Assembly: GCA_937884485.1 (NCBI GenBank)
Contig: CALGCG010000127.1
Coordinates: 1-64,000 of the forward strand
Source: an uncultured Bacteroidales bacterium
Lineage (GTDB): Bacteria; Bacteroidota; Bacteroidia; Bacteroidales; P3
Direction: 5' to 3'
DNA: 64,000 nt
The position numbers were made by a program, and so were the translations under genes. The notes beneath the pieces were generated by a model. It worked only from the letters and a program-made list of their open reading frames with translations. It was not told the DNA's origin and made no database searches. How positions within the stretch are numbered: position 1 is the stretch's first letter; the number at the start of each line of letters is the position of its first letter. Shown in pieces: positions 8,138 through 17,445 of this stretch.

Positions 8138-8682
8138 TCGTTGGCTTTGATTTCCTTGAGGTTTTCGGCGACCATCTCCTTGAGGTAGTTGATGATGTGT
8201 ATGTCGTTGAGGGACATGCCGTCGAGGGCCTCCTTCAGTTCATCGGTGTCGAGGACGTACTCGTCGACGTCGGTGCGGTAGGTGATGATGAAATGGATGT
8301 CCTCGTGGGCAGAGAGGAGCATGACGAGGGTGCCCGGGAGGTCGCCCATGGGCGGGCGGTCCCAATTGTTGTGCTCAAACCAGAACTCGAGACGGGTGCC
8401 CTTGCCCAGCTCGCTGGTGAGCTTCATGCCGCCGCCGCATTTCTCGGTATTCATCTTGATGAGCGGCAGGCCGAGGCCCACCTTGCGGGTGGTGCGGCTG
8501 GTGGTGTAGGGGTCGGTGACCTTGGCCAGGAACTCGGGGCTCATGCCCTTGCCGTTGTCCTCTATGGTGAAGTGGAAATCGTTGTTTTTGAGGCTATCCA
8601 CAATGGTGAGCTTCACCTCCGTTGCGTTGGCGGCGGTGGAGTTTTCCATCAGGTCGTAGACGTGCATGGCCAGTTCTTTCAT
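8134..8682 (-). CDS. Histidine-kinase-like ATPase domain protein without kinase core
   Basis: 182 residues carrying a GHKL (HATPase_c) fold: N box HVYDLMENSTAANA, G1 box EDNGKGM, and G2-like motif RTTRKVGLGLPLIK. No histidine phosphoacceptor domain, sensor or membrane helix is present. Similar stand-alone proteins occur near hydrogenase or NADH-oxidising complexes in anaerobes, but no such genes are here. I start at MKELAMHVYD; the longer open frame would cross the divergent promoter region. It is transcribed with the phosphoesterase. Confidence 0.8.
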   Translation of the reverse strand: MKELAMHVYDLMENSTAANATEVKLTIVDSLKNNDFHFTIEDNGKGMSPEFLAKVTDPYTTSRTTRKVGLGLPLIKMNTEKCGGGMKLTSELGKGTRLEFWFEHNNWDRPPMGDLPGTLVMLLSAHEDIHFIITYRTDVDEYVLDTDELKEALDGMSLNDIHIINYLKEMVAENLKEIKANE

Positions 8683-8712
8683 GATATGCGTTTTTATGAT
8701 GTTAAAGTTTTG

Positions 8713-8720
8713 CAAAAATA
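8713..8720 (-). promoter_or_regulatory. Bacteroidales -7 box for the ATPase-phosphoesterase operon
   Basis: TATTTTTG on the minus strand, about 30 bases upstream of the ATG at 8682, fits the TAnnTTTG housekeeping consensus. Confidence 0.6.
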
Positions 8721-8740
8721 CACAATATTTTTCATTCGGA

Positions 8741-8767
8741 AATAATAAATATGCAAGAAGCGCGTTT
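8741..8767 (+). promoter_or_regulatory. Two-box (ECF-like) promoter motif for the 8792 lipoprotein
   Basis: AATAATAAATA (8741-8751), nine bases, CGCGTTT (8761-8767), then 24 bases to the ATG. It keeps the core AATAAA and CGTT at the shared spacing, though it is a weaker match than the folP or glmM copies. Confidence 0.45.
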
Positions 8768-8791
8768 ATTACAATAAAACATATAAATATA

Positions 8792-9730
8792 ATGAAACAC
8801 CTGAGGCTTCTGCCCATAATGCTGATAATGCTCTGCGCGTCGTGCAGCGACGATGATTTTGTGGCGCCGTCATTCCTGCATATCGACGCCATCAAGCTTG
8901 TGCCGCCCGAGAGCAACCCCATCACCCTCGACGAGGGCTTTTACACCAGCGACATCACGGCCTGCTATGTGGCCATCCACTATCCCGGAATGCGCACGAT
9001 GGACACCGTGGGCCTGTTCCGCTTGCCCTTCACCGTGCCCATACGCCACGACGGCCCCATCGACTACATTGAAATCTTCCCCGCCGTTCCCCAGAGCGGC
9101 AACAGCCGCCTGCTGCCGTTCTACTCATTCTACAAGCCCATCACCATCAAAAAGCACACCTTCGACATGGGCGGCGGGCACTACACCGACACCCTCTTCA
9201 CCCGCAGCGGCGACACCCTGCGCTTCGACACCCTGAGCACCACCTACAACATCTCGCTCACCGACATACTGATGTACGACCTCTTCGAGCCCACGGCCAG
9301 CAGCCTGCATTTCGACTCGGTGACATGGGTGAAGCACGACCCCGAAGGGGCCTGCACGGGACAAGGCTACGCCAAGGTGCACGTGCCCGACAGCGTAGAC
9401 AATGTGCCCTTCGCCATCAACAGCGACCTGATTCTCACCGACCCCACGCGAGCCCTCTACATGGAGCTGGACACCCGGTCGGACATACAGTTCGAGGTCT
9501 ATATGACCGCTTCCTACCTGGACGGCAGCAACACCCACACCGAACGTGTCATGATTGTCAACCCCACCGACCATTGGCAGCACATGTACATCAACCTGGG
9601 GCGCACCTGGGCCTGGTTCCGTCATGCGCCCACGTTCCGCATCTCGTTCGCCGCCCTCAATGTTTTCGGCAAGGAAGGCGATATACGCATAGACAATGTG
9701 AAGATCATCTCCACCAACACCACCAACTGA
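8792..9730 (+). CDS. Uncharacterised lipoprotein
   Basis: A 312-residue protein with a lipoprotein signal ending in MLCASC (Cys near residue 18), so it should be anchored to the outer or inner membrane. The mature part is Asp/Thr-rich and predicted all-beta; no catalytic motif is evident. I set the start at the ATG directly before the signal peptide, because the longer frame would overlap the divergent gene. It lies 16 bases before the sugar transferase and is probably co-transcribed with it, hinting at a role in surface polysaccharide. Family not recognised. Confidence 0.75.
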   Translation: MKHLRLLPIMLIMLCASCSDDDFVAPSFLHIDAIKLVPPESNPITLDEGFYTSDITACYVAIHYPGMRTMDTVGLFRLPFTVPIRHDGPIDYIEIFPAVPQSGNSRLLPFYSFYKPITIKKHTFDMGGGHYTDTLFTRSGDTLRFDTLSTTYNISLTDILMYDLFEPTASSLHFDSVTWVKHDPEGACTGQGYAKVHVPDSVDNVPFAINSDLILTDPTRALYMELDTRSDIQFEVYMTASYLDGSNTHTERVMIVNPTDHWQHMYINLGRTWAWFRHAPTFRISFAALNVFGKEGDIRIDNVKIISTNTTN

Positions 9731-9746
9731 TTCGCCAGTCTACATC

Positions 9747-11189
9747 ATGAAGAAAAAACAGACCCTCAAATATATTGCCTTCGACCTGTTGGCAGCCCTT
9801 CTGTCGTGGTCGGCCCTCTTCGCATTCCGCAAACTGGCCCTCGACCCGCCGGTCGACGGGATGCAGTCGATTTTCGACTTCCAGCTCTTCAACGACCCCA
9901 ACTACTGGCTTGGCATGGTGCTGGTGCCGGCAGGATGGCTGGCCCTTTACACCATCCTCGGCACCTATCGCAATGTGCTGCGCAAAGCCCGCCTGAAGGA
10001 GCTGCTGGACACCCTTATGGCCACCTTGATAGGGTCTGTGGTCATCTTCTTCGTGCTGCTGCTCGACGACGACATCGCCACCTACAGAGACCACTACCTT
10101 GCCTTCCTCTTCCTGCTGGCAGTGCATTTCACGCTGACCTACCTCCTGCGCATCATCATCACCTCGCAGACAGTGCGTCGCGTGCACTCGCGCCAGATAG
10201 GCTTCCCCACCCTGCTCATCGGCGCGGGCAACAAAGCCCACCACACCTACCTGGACATTGAGAACCAGGAGACCTATTCGGGCAACCTGATTGTGGGCTA
10301 CATCAATCCCGAAACCAGCGACGAAGCCAGCGCCACAGCCTCGCCCCTCGCCACCCTCATGCCCTGCCTGGGCAACATCGACGACCTGAGGTCACTCATC
10401 GACCAATACCACATAGAGGAAGTCATCATAGCACTGGAAGACAGCCAGAAGGAACGCATTGGAGGCATTCTGCGACAGCTCAACTCCACTGCCGACCTCA
10501 TCATCAAGCTTACTCCCGACGTCCGCGACCTCATCGTCGGCTCTGTCAAACAGCAGTCCATCTTCCACTCGCCGTTCATCGTCATCAACAACCGCCTGAT
10601 GCCGGAATGGCAATACTCCATCAAGCGCATTAGCGACATCGTGCTGTCGCTGATAGCAATGATCCTCCTCTCACCGGTATACCTGATTACCGCCATCATC
10701 GTCCGCACAACCTCGCCCGGCCCGGTCTTCTACGCCCAAGAGCGCATAGGCCTCCACGGCAAACCGTTCCGCATGCACAAATTCCGTTCCATGTATATCG
10801 ACGCCGAACAGGCGGGACCGGCCCTCAGCAAGGACGACGACCCGCGCATCACTCCCTTCGGCCGCTTCATGCGAAAGGTGCGCTTGGACGAGATACCTCA
10901 GTTCTACAACGTGCTGAGAGGCACAATGTCCATAGTCGGGCCACGTCCCGAACGGCAGTTTTACATCGACCAGATAGTAAAACGTGCGCCGGAATACCTT
11001 CTGCTGCAGCGCATAAAACCCGGCATCACCTCCTGGGGACAAGTAAAATACGGCTACGCATCATCGGTGGACGAGATGGTCGAGCGCCTGCGCTACGACC
11101 TTCTCTACCTTGACAATATGTCCATCACAACGGACCTGAAAATCATGGTTTACACCGCCAAAATCATCCTCCAAGGACGAGGAAAGTAA
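9747..11189 (+). CDS. Polyprenyl-phosphate sugar-1-phosphate transferase (WcaJ/WbaP type)
   Basis: Starts capsule or O-antigen repeat units by moving a sugar-1-phosphate onto undecaprenyl phosphate at the cytoplasmic membrane. Of 480 residues, the first ~140 hold four membrane helices, ~140-270 a nucleotide-binding-like domain, and ~285-480 the catalytic Bac_transf domain. Signature motifs are SPGPVFYAQERIG, MHKFRSM, LRRxxLDE-like VRLDEIPQFYNVL and MSIVGPRPE. The sugar specificity cannot be read. No other glycosyltransferases follow, so this is an isolated initiator gene here. Confidence 0.92.
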   Translation: MKKKQTLKYIAFDLLAALLSWSALFAFRKLALDPPVDGMQSIFDFQLFNDPNYWLGMVLVPAGWLALYTILGTYRNVLRKARLKELLDTLMATLIGSVVIFFVLLLDDDIATYRDHYLAFLFLLAVHFTLTYLLRIIITSQTVRRVHSRQIGFPTLLIGAGNKAHHTYLDIENQETYSGNLIVGYINPETSDEASATASPLATLMPCLGNIDDLRSLIDQYHIEEVIIALEDSQKERIGGILRQLNSTADLIIKLTPDVRDLIVGSVKQQSIFHSPFIVINNRLMPEWQYSIKRISDIVLSLIAMILLSPVYLITAIIVRTTSPGPVFYAQERIGLHGKPFRMHKFRSMYIDAEQAGPALSKDDDPRITPFGRFMRKVRLDEIPQFYNVLRGTMSIVGPRPERQFYIDQIVKRAPEYLLLQRIKPGITSWGQVKYGYASSVDEMVERLRYDLLYLDNMSITTDLKIMVYTAKIILQGRGK

Positions 11190-11224
11190 CTCACCCGGAT
11201 TCCACCGCCAACACCTAATCCGAA

Positions 11225-11330
11225 ATTCGGACGAAAACCCTGTTTTCGCCCTATCAACACCCTATCAACACCCACCATGGTGGGACTTGGTAGGGAGTTG
11301 GTAGGGAGTTGATAGGGACTTTATAAGGAG
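11225..11330. repeat. 11-base periodic palindromic element, family C
   Basis: In the 352-base gap before speA, units such as CACCCTATCAA recur every 11 bases on the left, the centre is CCCACCATGGTGGG, and TAGGGAGTTGG-type units recur every 11 bases on the right. Left and right arms are inverted complements, so the whole can fold into an imperfect hairpin. No coding potential. The rest of the gap is AT-rich and holds the speA promoter. Confidence 0.75.
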
Positions 11331-11472
11331 ATGGGGCTGATTCTGTGGTAGTTAAATGCACAGTATTTGCAAGATATCTCCTATTATATTATATATCAGA
11401 GCATTATATATTACGACAGGAATTTAATTCAACTTTTTTGAAAATTTTTGAGCAATGTAAGTAAATTAGTTG

Positions 11473-11480
11473 TATATTTG
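11473..11480 (+). promoter_or_regulatory. Bacteroidales -7 box for arginine decarboxylase
   Basis: TATATTTG, 61 bases upstream of the ATG, matches TAnnTTTG. A TTTTTG at 11445-11450 is a possible -33 box, at a slightly long spacing of 22 bases. Confidence 0.7.
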
Positions 11481-11541
11481 CAGACAAATCCGAGTAAGCC
11501 GGATTGTGCAAAAGAATTGAATTTTAATCAAATCAGCCAAG

Positions 11542-12942
11542 ATGAAGAACAAATATTATGACCTGATCGACCAAACGTTCGATTTCCCGCAGGACGAATT
11601 CCGCACCGAAGACGGCGAGTTGTACTTTCACGACATACCGTTGATGGAAATCATCAAACAATATGGCACGCCGTTGAAGATTACGTACCTGCCCAAGATC
11701 AGTTCGCAGATACAGAAGGCCAAACGTTTGTTCAACGTGGCCATAGCCAAGACCGACTACCGGGGCACTTACAACTACTGCTACTGCACCAAGAGCAGCC
11801 ATTTCGCCTTCGTTCTGGAAGAAGCACTGAAAAACGACATCAACCTTGAGACATCGTCGGCCTTCGACATCAACCTGATACAAGAACTGCACAACCAAGG
11901 GCTGATAGACAAAGAAAAAATCATTGTGTGCAACGGCTTCAAGAAGGACCAATACATAGAAAACATCGTCGGGATTTTCAACGAAGGATTCCGCAATGTG
12001 ATACCGATCCTGGACAATAAAAACGAATACTACACGCTGGACAAGACCCTCGGAGAGTGCAAAGAGCAGATGAACCTCGGCATCCGGATTGCCTCGGAAG
12101 AAGAGCCCAAGTTCGATTTCTACACATCGAGACTCGGCATCCGTTACAACGATATTGTCTCATTCTATGAGGAGCAGGTGAAACCGAATCCGAAATTCCG
12201 CTTCAAAATGCTCCACTTCTTCATCAACACCGGCATACGTGACACGGCCTACTATTGGAACGAGCTGGCGAAATGCGCCAATGTGTACTGCGACCTGAAA
12301 CGGGTGTGTCCCGAACTGGATTCGCTGAACATTGGAGGTGGCTTCCCGAGCAAGGTAAGCCTGGCGGCCAACTACGACTATGAGTACATGGCCGAAGAGA
12401 TCCTCGCCCAGCTGAAGAACATCTGCGCACTGCGAGGTGTTGAGGAACCGAACATCTTCACGGAGTTCGGTAGCTTCACCGTGGGCGAAAGCGGTGCCAC
12501 CCTCTACAGCATTCTGGACCAGAAACAGCAGAACGACCGCGAATTGTGGTACATGATTGACTCCAGTTTCATCACCACGCTCCCCGATACATGGGGCATC
12601 AACCAGAGATTCATCATGCTACCCATCAACCACTGGGACAGCGAATACCAGCGGGTATTCCTCGGTGGATTGACTTGCGACTCGGAGGACTATTACAATG
12701 CCGATTCGCATGCCAACGCCATCTTCCTGCCCAAGCTGCAGAAGGACGACCCCCTGTACATCGGATTCTTCCACACCGGCGCCTACCAAGAGAGTCTGGG
12801 TGGATACGGCGGCATTCAACACTGCCTGATTCCAGCGCCCAAGCACGTGATTATCGACAAGGATGAAAACGGAGAATACACAACCAAACTATTTGCAAAG
12901 GAGCAGAGTTACAAGTCGATGTTGAAAATCCTGGGATACTGA
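11542..12942 (+). CDS. speA: Arginine decarboxylase, PLP fold III (Bacteroidota type)
   Basis: Decarboxylates arginine to agmatine at the head of polyamine synthesis, using pyridoxal phosphate. At 466 residues it matches the short SpeA form seen in flavobacteria rather than the ~630-residue enterobacterial enzyme. Visible features: YNYCYCTKSSHFAFV near the PLP lysine, LHFFINTGIRDT, the phosphate-binding LNIGGGFPSK, TEFGSFTVGE, and the Cys of LGGLTCDS that completes the active site across the dimer. It is transcribed alone from its own promoter and ends at a terminator. Carboxynorspermidine decarboxylase is the main alternative; the motifs fit SpeA better. Confidence 0.85.
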   Translation: MKNKYYDLIDQTFDFPQDEFRTEDGELYFHDIPLMEIIKQYGTPLKITYLPKISSQIQKAKRLFNVAIAKTDYRGTYNYCYCTKSSHFAFVLEEALKNDINLETSSAFDINLIQELHNQGLIDKEKIIVCNGFKKDQYIENIVGIFNEGFRNVIPILDNKNEYYTLDKTLGECKEQMNLGIRIASEEEPKFDFYTSRLGIRYNDIVSFYEEQVKPNPKFRFKMLHFFINTGIRDTAYYWNELAKCANVYCDLKRVCPELDSLNIGGGFPSKVSLAANYDYEYMAEEILAQLKNICALRGVEEPNIFTEFGSFTVGESGATLYSILDQKQQNDRELWYMIDSSFITTLPDTWGINQRFIMLPINHWDSEYQRVFLGGLTCDSEDYYNADSHANAIFLPKLQKDDPLYIGFFHTGAYQESLGGYGGIQHCLIPAPKHVIIDKDENGEYTTKLFAKEQSYKSMLKILGY

Positions 12943-12951
12943 AAAAAAGAA

Positions 12952-12982
12952 AAGCTGCCAAATATGGCAGCTTCTTTCTTTT
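12952..12982 (+). terminator. Intrinsic terminator after speA
   Basis: 9-base perfect stem (12952-12960 and 12965-12973), 4-base loop AATA, then a T-rich tail. It lies between speA and the convergent FKBP gene. Confidence 0.8.
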
Positions 12983-12996
12983 CATAGACAGCAACA

Positions 12997-13722
12997 TCAG
13001 TCTTTGAACGTCTGATGGAGCTCGATGTCATAAATCATAGGGGTATAGCCGGGAATATTGCCATCGCCAGCAGCACCAAAGGCTAACTGATAGGGGAAAT
13101 AGAACCTATATGTGCTGCCGGGATTCATCAGCTGAAAGGCTTCGATAAGGCCAGGGAACATCGGCTCGCCCACCACATGGATGATGGGTTCACGCTTTCC
13201 ATAGGTCTGGTCATAGGGCTGACCGGTAAGCATTAGATAACTACGATAGTCGAACTCTATGCGCTGCGCATAACGGGCATTTTCGCCCTTCCCCTGTTTG
13301 AGAACCTCATAGTAGAATCCCTTGGGATGACGCTTTACATTTGGGTTATCTTTCTCGAGACGCTCAAAATATGCACTTTGCTGGGCATCGACGTTCTGCT
13401 GGGCATTTTGCGCCTGGTTACGCTCGGTGACGGCATACATGTTCATCACATACTCTATCCCCTGCCTGATAGCCTCGGGGGAAAGGGGCTGGTCGGTATG
13501 ACCCTCCAGTGTGTAGAGAACAGATTGAACAATAAGCTCGGTATTAAGTTTGCCGAAATAGCCAGTTTGAAGCACACTGGCGATGTTCTGACCATAAGCC
13601 CACGAGAGGCTGTCGGTTTGATTTTTCAGTTCGGGAGCCGACGAGAGATGTTTAATAGTTCCGTTTTGCCCACACGATACCAGAGAAATTGCACATACAA
13701 CAATTAAGAGAATCTGCTTCAT
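12997..13722 (-). CDS. FKBP-type peptidyl-prolyl isomerase lipoprotein
   Basis: 241 residues with a lipobox LVSCG (Cys17), an N-terminal FkpA-like dimerisation helix region (~30-120), and a C-terminal FKBP domain (~125-238) containing YRSYLMLTGQPYDQTY, VVGEPMFPGLIEAFQLM and FPYQLAFGAAG. It should assist folding of periplasmic or exported proteins. Several active-site aromatics differ from the classical FKBP set, so catalytic strength is uncertain. Last gene of the long minus-strand cluster, 12 bases after the C25 protease gene, which may be one of its clients. Confidence 0.85.
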   Translation of the reverse strand: MKQILLIVVCAISLVSCGQNGTIKHLSSAPELKNQTDSLSWAYGQNIASVLQTGYFGKLNTELIVQSVLYTLEGHTDQPLSPEAIRQGIEYVMNMYAVTERNQAQNAQQNVDAQQSAYFERLEKDNPNVKRHPKGFYYEVLKQGKGENARYAQRIEFDYRSYLMLTGQPYDQTYGKREPIIHVVGEPMFPGLIEAFQLMNPGSTYRFYFPYQLAFGAAGDGNIPGYTPMIYDIELHQTFKD

Positions 13723-13734
13723 TTCAATTTTTTT

Positions 13735-16101
13735 TTATTTACGAATTAAGAGTTTTTCCATAGAGACACCGCCTGCATGATGAACGCGGAGAAGATAGAA
13801 TCCTTCGTTAAAGGATTGTAAGTCAACATTGCAAACACCATCGACAGCGGGCAAAGACACAAGCTGACGACCCATAAGATCAAGGACATCAACACGGCGA
13901 AGTCCCTCAGCAGCAACCATGCAACGATCGGAAGCCGGATTGGGACGAACAGAGATGTCCACCACGTCAGCATTATCGAGCCCCAAGATGGAATCGGTGA
14001 AGGATTTGAAGTAAGGTTTATACCCTTGAGCCGTAATGGAAAGGAAACCATGGTCGAGGTTGAACGACTGAGAGACAGGCAATGAGGCGACGCCATTGCC
14101 ATTGGCGAAAGCAGCCGAAACAACACTTAAATCGGTTGTGTCGACAATCGCAACATAGGAGTAAGCAGGAGCACTGACCGTTACAGCCTCGGCACTTCGA
14201 GAACAATGCGCAGAAATGGTGGAAGCTGTACCCAGCCAAGGGAGCAACGAGGGATCGCCCATAAGCTCGTAGATTTCCCAGTAATAGAGTTTAGACTGGC
14301 TGCTGCTAAGCTGGCTGCTGGAGGCGGTGTTGACGGACAGATTGCCCGAGAACAACATGCTACCGGCCGTAACAGCAAAGGAAGATGAAGCCTCATTGTG
14401 GGTATGGAAAAGGCAGTCGTACATACCCAGCCGATTGGCTGAATAAGCGGCATTCATCGCATTGCTGATATTGGAGCGTACACCTACAGTCCAGTAGAAA
14501 TCCTCCGCCCAATAGGTGGAATTGGTTGCTCCGAAATAGACTACAGCACCTGCATTTTCACGGCGAAGGAGAGACTCGCCAAAGCACACTCCCCTGTCGA
14601 ACTTATTGGACAGGCAGCAGTTGCCGATCATAACGGACGGTTTGCCAGTATTGCTCATACCACCGACATGCGTGATTGAGAAAGAAGGTTTATACCATCG
14701 ATCCCAGTCGCCGTGAGCGGAATAGTTGATCAACCCAACACCATTATCATAGAGGTTGCGGAGAGCCGAAGATGCATTATTGTCGCTACAATAGCCGCTG
14801 ACCGTTACGCCGTCCGGGGCATAGTTGACATTGTTCTTATAATAGACAACTTCATCAAAACCATTGGCAGCATTGACATAGAGTTTGGCCAGGTAATCCA
14901 TCGTGGGATCACAGTAAATCCAAGCATTATCGACCGTCCAACCTGAAGTCTGGTGCGTCCCGTTGTCTTCACCTGCAACAAGAACAGCCCGTCCAAGATA
15001 GCTGTCATCGGCAAAAGAGTAACTCTCATAGAGGAGTGTCTTATTGACTATATATCCAAGCGTTACGGTGTCGATAGCAGAGAAACGACCTATATAGCAA
15101 TCCGGAATAATGTCGCCAGAAGTCCATGTGGTAAAATACAGGTCGGTAATATGAGAGTATTCCGGTTCACCCCATCCGCCAGCCGTCATCCGGGAATTGA
15201 ACGCAGGAAGGTTCGAATGGTCGCCGACGAGAAGTACATAGGTAGGGGCGGGAGTTTCGGCAGAAGCATTTGTGTACAGGGAGGAAAGATAAGCGGCAAT
15301 CTTCGTATTGGAAGACAGACCCTGCTCATCTGTATAGGCGATGTCCACAATCATCCCCTGACGGCGTTTCCAATCGGCAAAAGAAGCAAGGGAATGGCAA
15401 CGAAGAGCTCCAGAAGCGACAATTACCATACGCACAGGAGCAGTCTTGGCGACATCCTTGGTGGAAAGAAGGCTATTGAGGGTCTGCCCGGAACTGAAAG
15501 CAGGCGAATGGTAGAGATCGAAGTGTTGAAGCGTACTTTGAACATCAGAGTCGATATAAGACACTTTGACCGTAGCCTGGCGGCACAAAATAACCTGACC
15601 CGATACAGGATTGACTCGAACAGGGCTGAATGTAAGCGTGGCCAAGCGGCGGTCGCGTGCGATGCCCTGGACCTCAACATGTGCAGTTGGCATGCCGAAA
15701 AAACTATCGGTAGAATAGCACTGAGAATCTACAACAGGCATGGGCGTGTCTAATTGCGATTTGGAGCGACTGGGCTGCAATGGATAGAATCTGGTTTGGG
15801 CAAATTCCAATGTATCATAGACAGCATCCGTGACTTCCACACTGACAGATTGGCAAAAAGGAATTGTTATCAGGTCCGTGCGCACCGGAAGTGCGGGGGC
15901 GCCATAATAACCTCCGTTAATATAGCCATCCATTTCAAAGACAGTGTGTTTTTCGCCATTGAAGGAAACAGTATGTGAAGTGAGTTGGGGTGAGATATAG
16001 CGCACCTCCAACCCGTCGAAATTGTCGACTGTCACAATTTGAGCCTGCAAGAATGCCCCCATGAACAAGGCAAAAAGCATGAAAAAAAACGCTTTCTTCA
16101 T
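13735..16101 (-). CDS. Gingipain-like C25 cysteine protease with T9SS sorting domain
   Basis: A 788-residue secreted protein: signal peptide to about residue 20, propeptide-like region to ~220, C25 catalytic domain ~223-590, an Ig-like region, and a C-terminal ~75-residue type IX secretion sorting domain (from about DISVRPNPAS). The catalytic pair is visible as His463 in NYSAHGDW and Cys495/496 in MIGNCCLSNKF. Domain order matches Porphyromonas gingipains, though no adhesin domains follow. It starts 4 bases after the pseudouridine synthase stop and thus sits inside a housekeeping operon, an unexpected place for a secreted protease. Whether it processes cargo or digests food protein is unknown. 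Confidence 0.88.
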   Translation of the reverse strand: MKKAFFFMLFALFMGAFLQAQIVTVDNFDGLEVRYISPQLTSHTVSFNGEKHTVFEMDGYINGGYYGAPALPVRTDLITIPFCQSVSVEVTDAVYDTLEFAQTRFYPLQPSRSKSQLDTPMPVVDSQCYSTDSFFGMPTAHVEVQGIARDRRLATLTFSPVRVNPVSGQVILCRQATVKVSYIDSDVQSTLQHFDLYHSPAFSSGQTLNSLLSTKDVAKTAPVRMVIVASGALRCHSLASFADWKRRQGMIVDIAYTDEQGLSSNTKIAAYLSSLYTNASAETPAPTYVLLVGDHSNLPAFNSRMTAGGWGEPEYSHITDLYFTTWTSGDIIPDCYIGRFSAIDTVTLGYIVNKTLLYESYSFADDSYLGRAVLVAGEDNGTHQTSGWTVDNAWIYCDPTMDYLAKLYVNAANGFDEVVYYKNNVNYAPDGVTVSGYCSDNNASSALRNLYDNGVGLINYSAHGDWDRWYKPSFSITHVGGMSNTGKPSVMIGNCCLSNKFDRGVCFGESLLRRENAGAVVYFGATNSTYWAEDFYWTVGVRSNISNAMNAAYSANRLGMYDCLFHTHNEASSSFAVTAGSMLFSGNLSVNTASSSQLSSSQSKLYYWEIYELMGDPSLLPWLGTASTISAHCSRSAEAVTVSAPAYSYVAIVDTTDLSVVSAAFANGNGVASLPVSQSFNLDHGFLSITAQGYKPYFKSFTDSILGLDNADVVDISVRPNPASDRCMVAAEGLRRVDVLDLMGRQLVSLPAVDGVCNVDLQSFNEGFYLLRVHHAGGVSMEKLLIRK

Positions 16102-16105
16102 AACA

Positions 16106-16783
16106 TTATATAATATTAAACATATTTTGTATTGACGGGCATGGTGCCGTAATGGTCATACTCTCGTGAGTCACGGGGTGTTCAAAAGTGATAGAATAGG
16201 CATGCAGAGAAATGCTGCCATCTTCGTTGCTTCGTTGTGCACCGTATTTCAAATCGCCTTTGATGGGGCACCCTATATTCGCCAACTGGCACCTGATTTG
16301 ATGATGGCGTCCAGTATGAAGATTGATGTCAAGCAAATGATATCCACCAGCGCTGACTGCTATCTCTTTGTATTCGAGACGTGCAAGCTTGGCATTGGGA
16401 CGTCCAGAAGAGACCACAAACGATTTATTCCGTTCTTCAACTTTAACAAGCCAGTTTTCCAATGCACCTGCAGTCTGGGGCGGGGCATTTTTTACCACTG
16501 CCCAGTAATGTTTCTCAAACTCGCGTGTGCGAACCTTTTCAACCATACGAGAGAGGGCCTTGGAGGTTTTTGCAAGGAGCACCACGCCCGACACAGGCCG
16601 GTCAAGTCGATGGATAACACCGCAATATACATTCCCCGGCTTGTGGTCGCGTTCCTTGATGAAAGCCTTCACCAACTCGGCCAACGGGGCATCGCCGGTT
16701 TTGTCGCCCTGGGTAATCTGCCCTGGCAACTTGTTCAGCGCCAGCAGATGATTATCTTCGTATAGTATTTGGTCGGCGATCAT
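16106..16783 (-). CDS. RluA-family 23S rRNA/tRNA pseudouridine synthase
   Basis: 225 residues with the catalytic motif HRLDRPVSGVVLLAKT (Asp in HRLDR is the nucleophile) and the family motifs EYKEI and LHTGRHHQIRCQLA. No S4 domain, so it is the short RluA/TruC-like form; the target uridine cannot be assigned. I start at the ATG giving MIADQILYED. A TTG two codons earlier would overlap the psd stop. It is embedded between psd and the C25 protease in one transcript. Confidence 0.88.
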   Translation of the reverse strand: MIADQILYEDNHLLALNKLPGQITQGDKTGDAPLAELVKAFIKERDHKPGNVYCGVIHRLDRPVSGVVLLAKTSKALSRMVEKVRTREFEKHYWAVVKNAPPQTAGALENWLVKVEERNKSFVVSSGRPNAKLARLEYKEIAVSAGGYHLLDINLHTGRHHQIRCQLANIGCPIKGDLKYGAQRSNEDGSISLHAYSITFEHPVTHESMTITAPCPSIQNMFNII

Positions 16784-16785
16784 AT

Positions 16786-17445
16786 TCAAACTATTTCAGC
16801 TATAGGGCTGATGGCGTTTTTCACCTTGTCCTGAAGGGCCACATTGATAGGGAAGTCGAGGGGCAGGAAGAGGTCGACGCGCGAACCGAAACGGATGAAT
16901 CCCAGCTCCTGATTCTGTTTGACACGTTCACCCTCTTTGGAGTAGCACACTATGCGGCGTGCCATGACGCCAGCCACCTGGCGGATGAGGATGCGCTTGC
17001 CGTTGTCAAGGAGCATGCCTATCTCGGTGCGCTCGTTGAGGTCGCTGCTCTTGGGGTAGGATGCAACAAAATAGTTGCCACGGCGGAACTTGACATATTC
17101 CACCAGGCCGTCACAGGGGTAGCGGTTGACATGCACGTCGGTGCCGCTCATAAAGATGCTGACCTGCATGCACTCGCCTTTGATATAGGTCTTTTCGTTG
17201 ACCTGCTCGATGGTGACAATGGTGCCGTCGGCCGGCGAAATAATCTCATTGGGGCTGTCCGTAAATATACGACGTGGGATGCGGAAGAATGCCACAACCA
17301 TAAAGCCGAAAATGAGCAGAGCAGCGACGAAAAGATAATGGACAATGTTCCAGTCCTTGACCAGCAACAGAAGCAACAGCACAATCAAGAAGATGGCCGA
17401 GCCAGTGATGAATATTATTTTCTTCCCTTCACGATGGATTTTCAT
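16786..17445 (-). CDS. psd: Phosphatidylserine decarboxylase (short form)
   Basis: Makes phosphatidylethanolamine from phosphatidylserine at the inner membrane. 219 residues with two N-terminal helices (10-30, 35-52), ISPADGTI, the conserved histidine in GTDVHVNRYP, and FGSRVDLFLP. The Gly-Ser in FGS is where the proenzyme cleaves itself to form the pyruvoyl cofactor. Length fits the archaeal-like short Psd common in Bacteroidota. Overlaps cdsA by 4 bases, forming a phospholipid synthesis pair. Confidence 0.93.
   Translation of the reverse strand: MKIHREGKKIIFITGSAIFLIVLLLLLLVKDWNIVHYLFVAALLIFGFMVVAFFRIPRRIFTDSPNEIISPADGTIVTIEQVNEKTYIKGECMQVSIFMSGTDVHVNRYPCDGLVEYVKFRRGNYFVASYPKSSDLNERTEIGMLLDNGKRILIRQVAGVMARRIVCYSKEGERVKQNQELGFIRFGSRVDLFLPLDFPINVALQDKVKNAISPIAEIV

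Noticed and set aside
8683..8925. N-terminal extension of the GHKL ATPase with an apparent membrane helix
   Set aside because: It would run through the divergent promoters and the start of the 8792 lipoprotein gene; the family begins at MKELAMHVYD.
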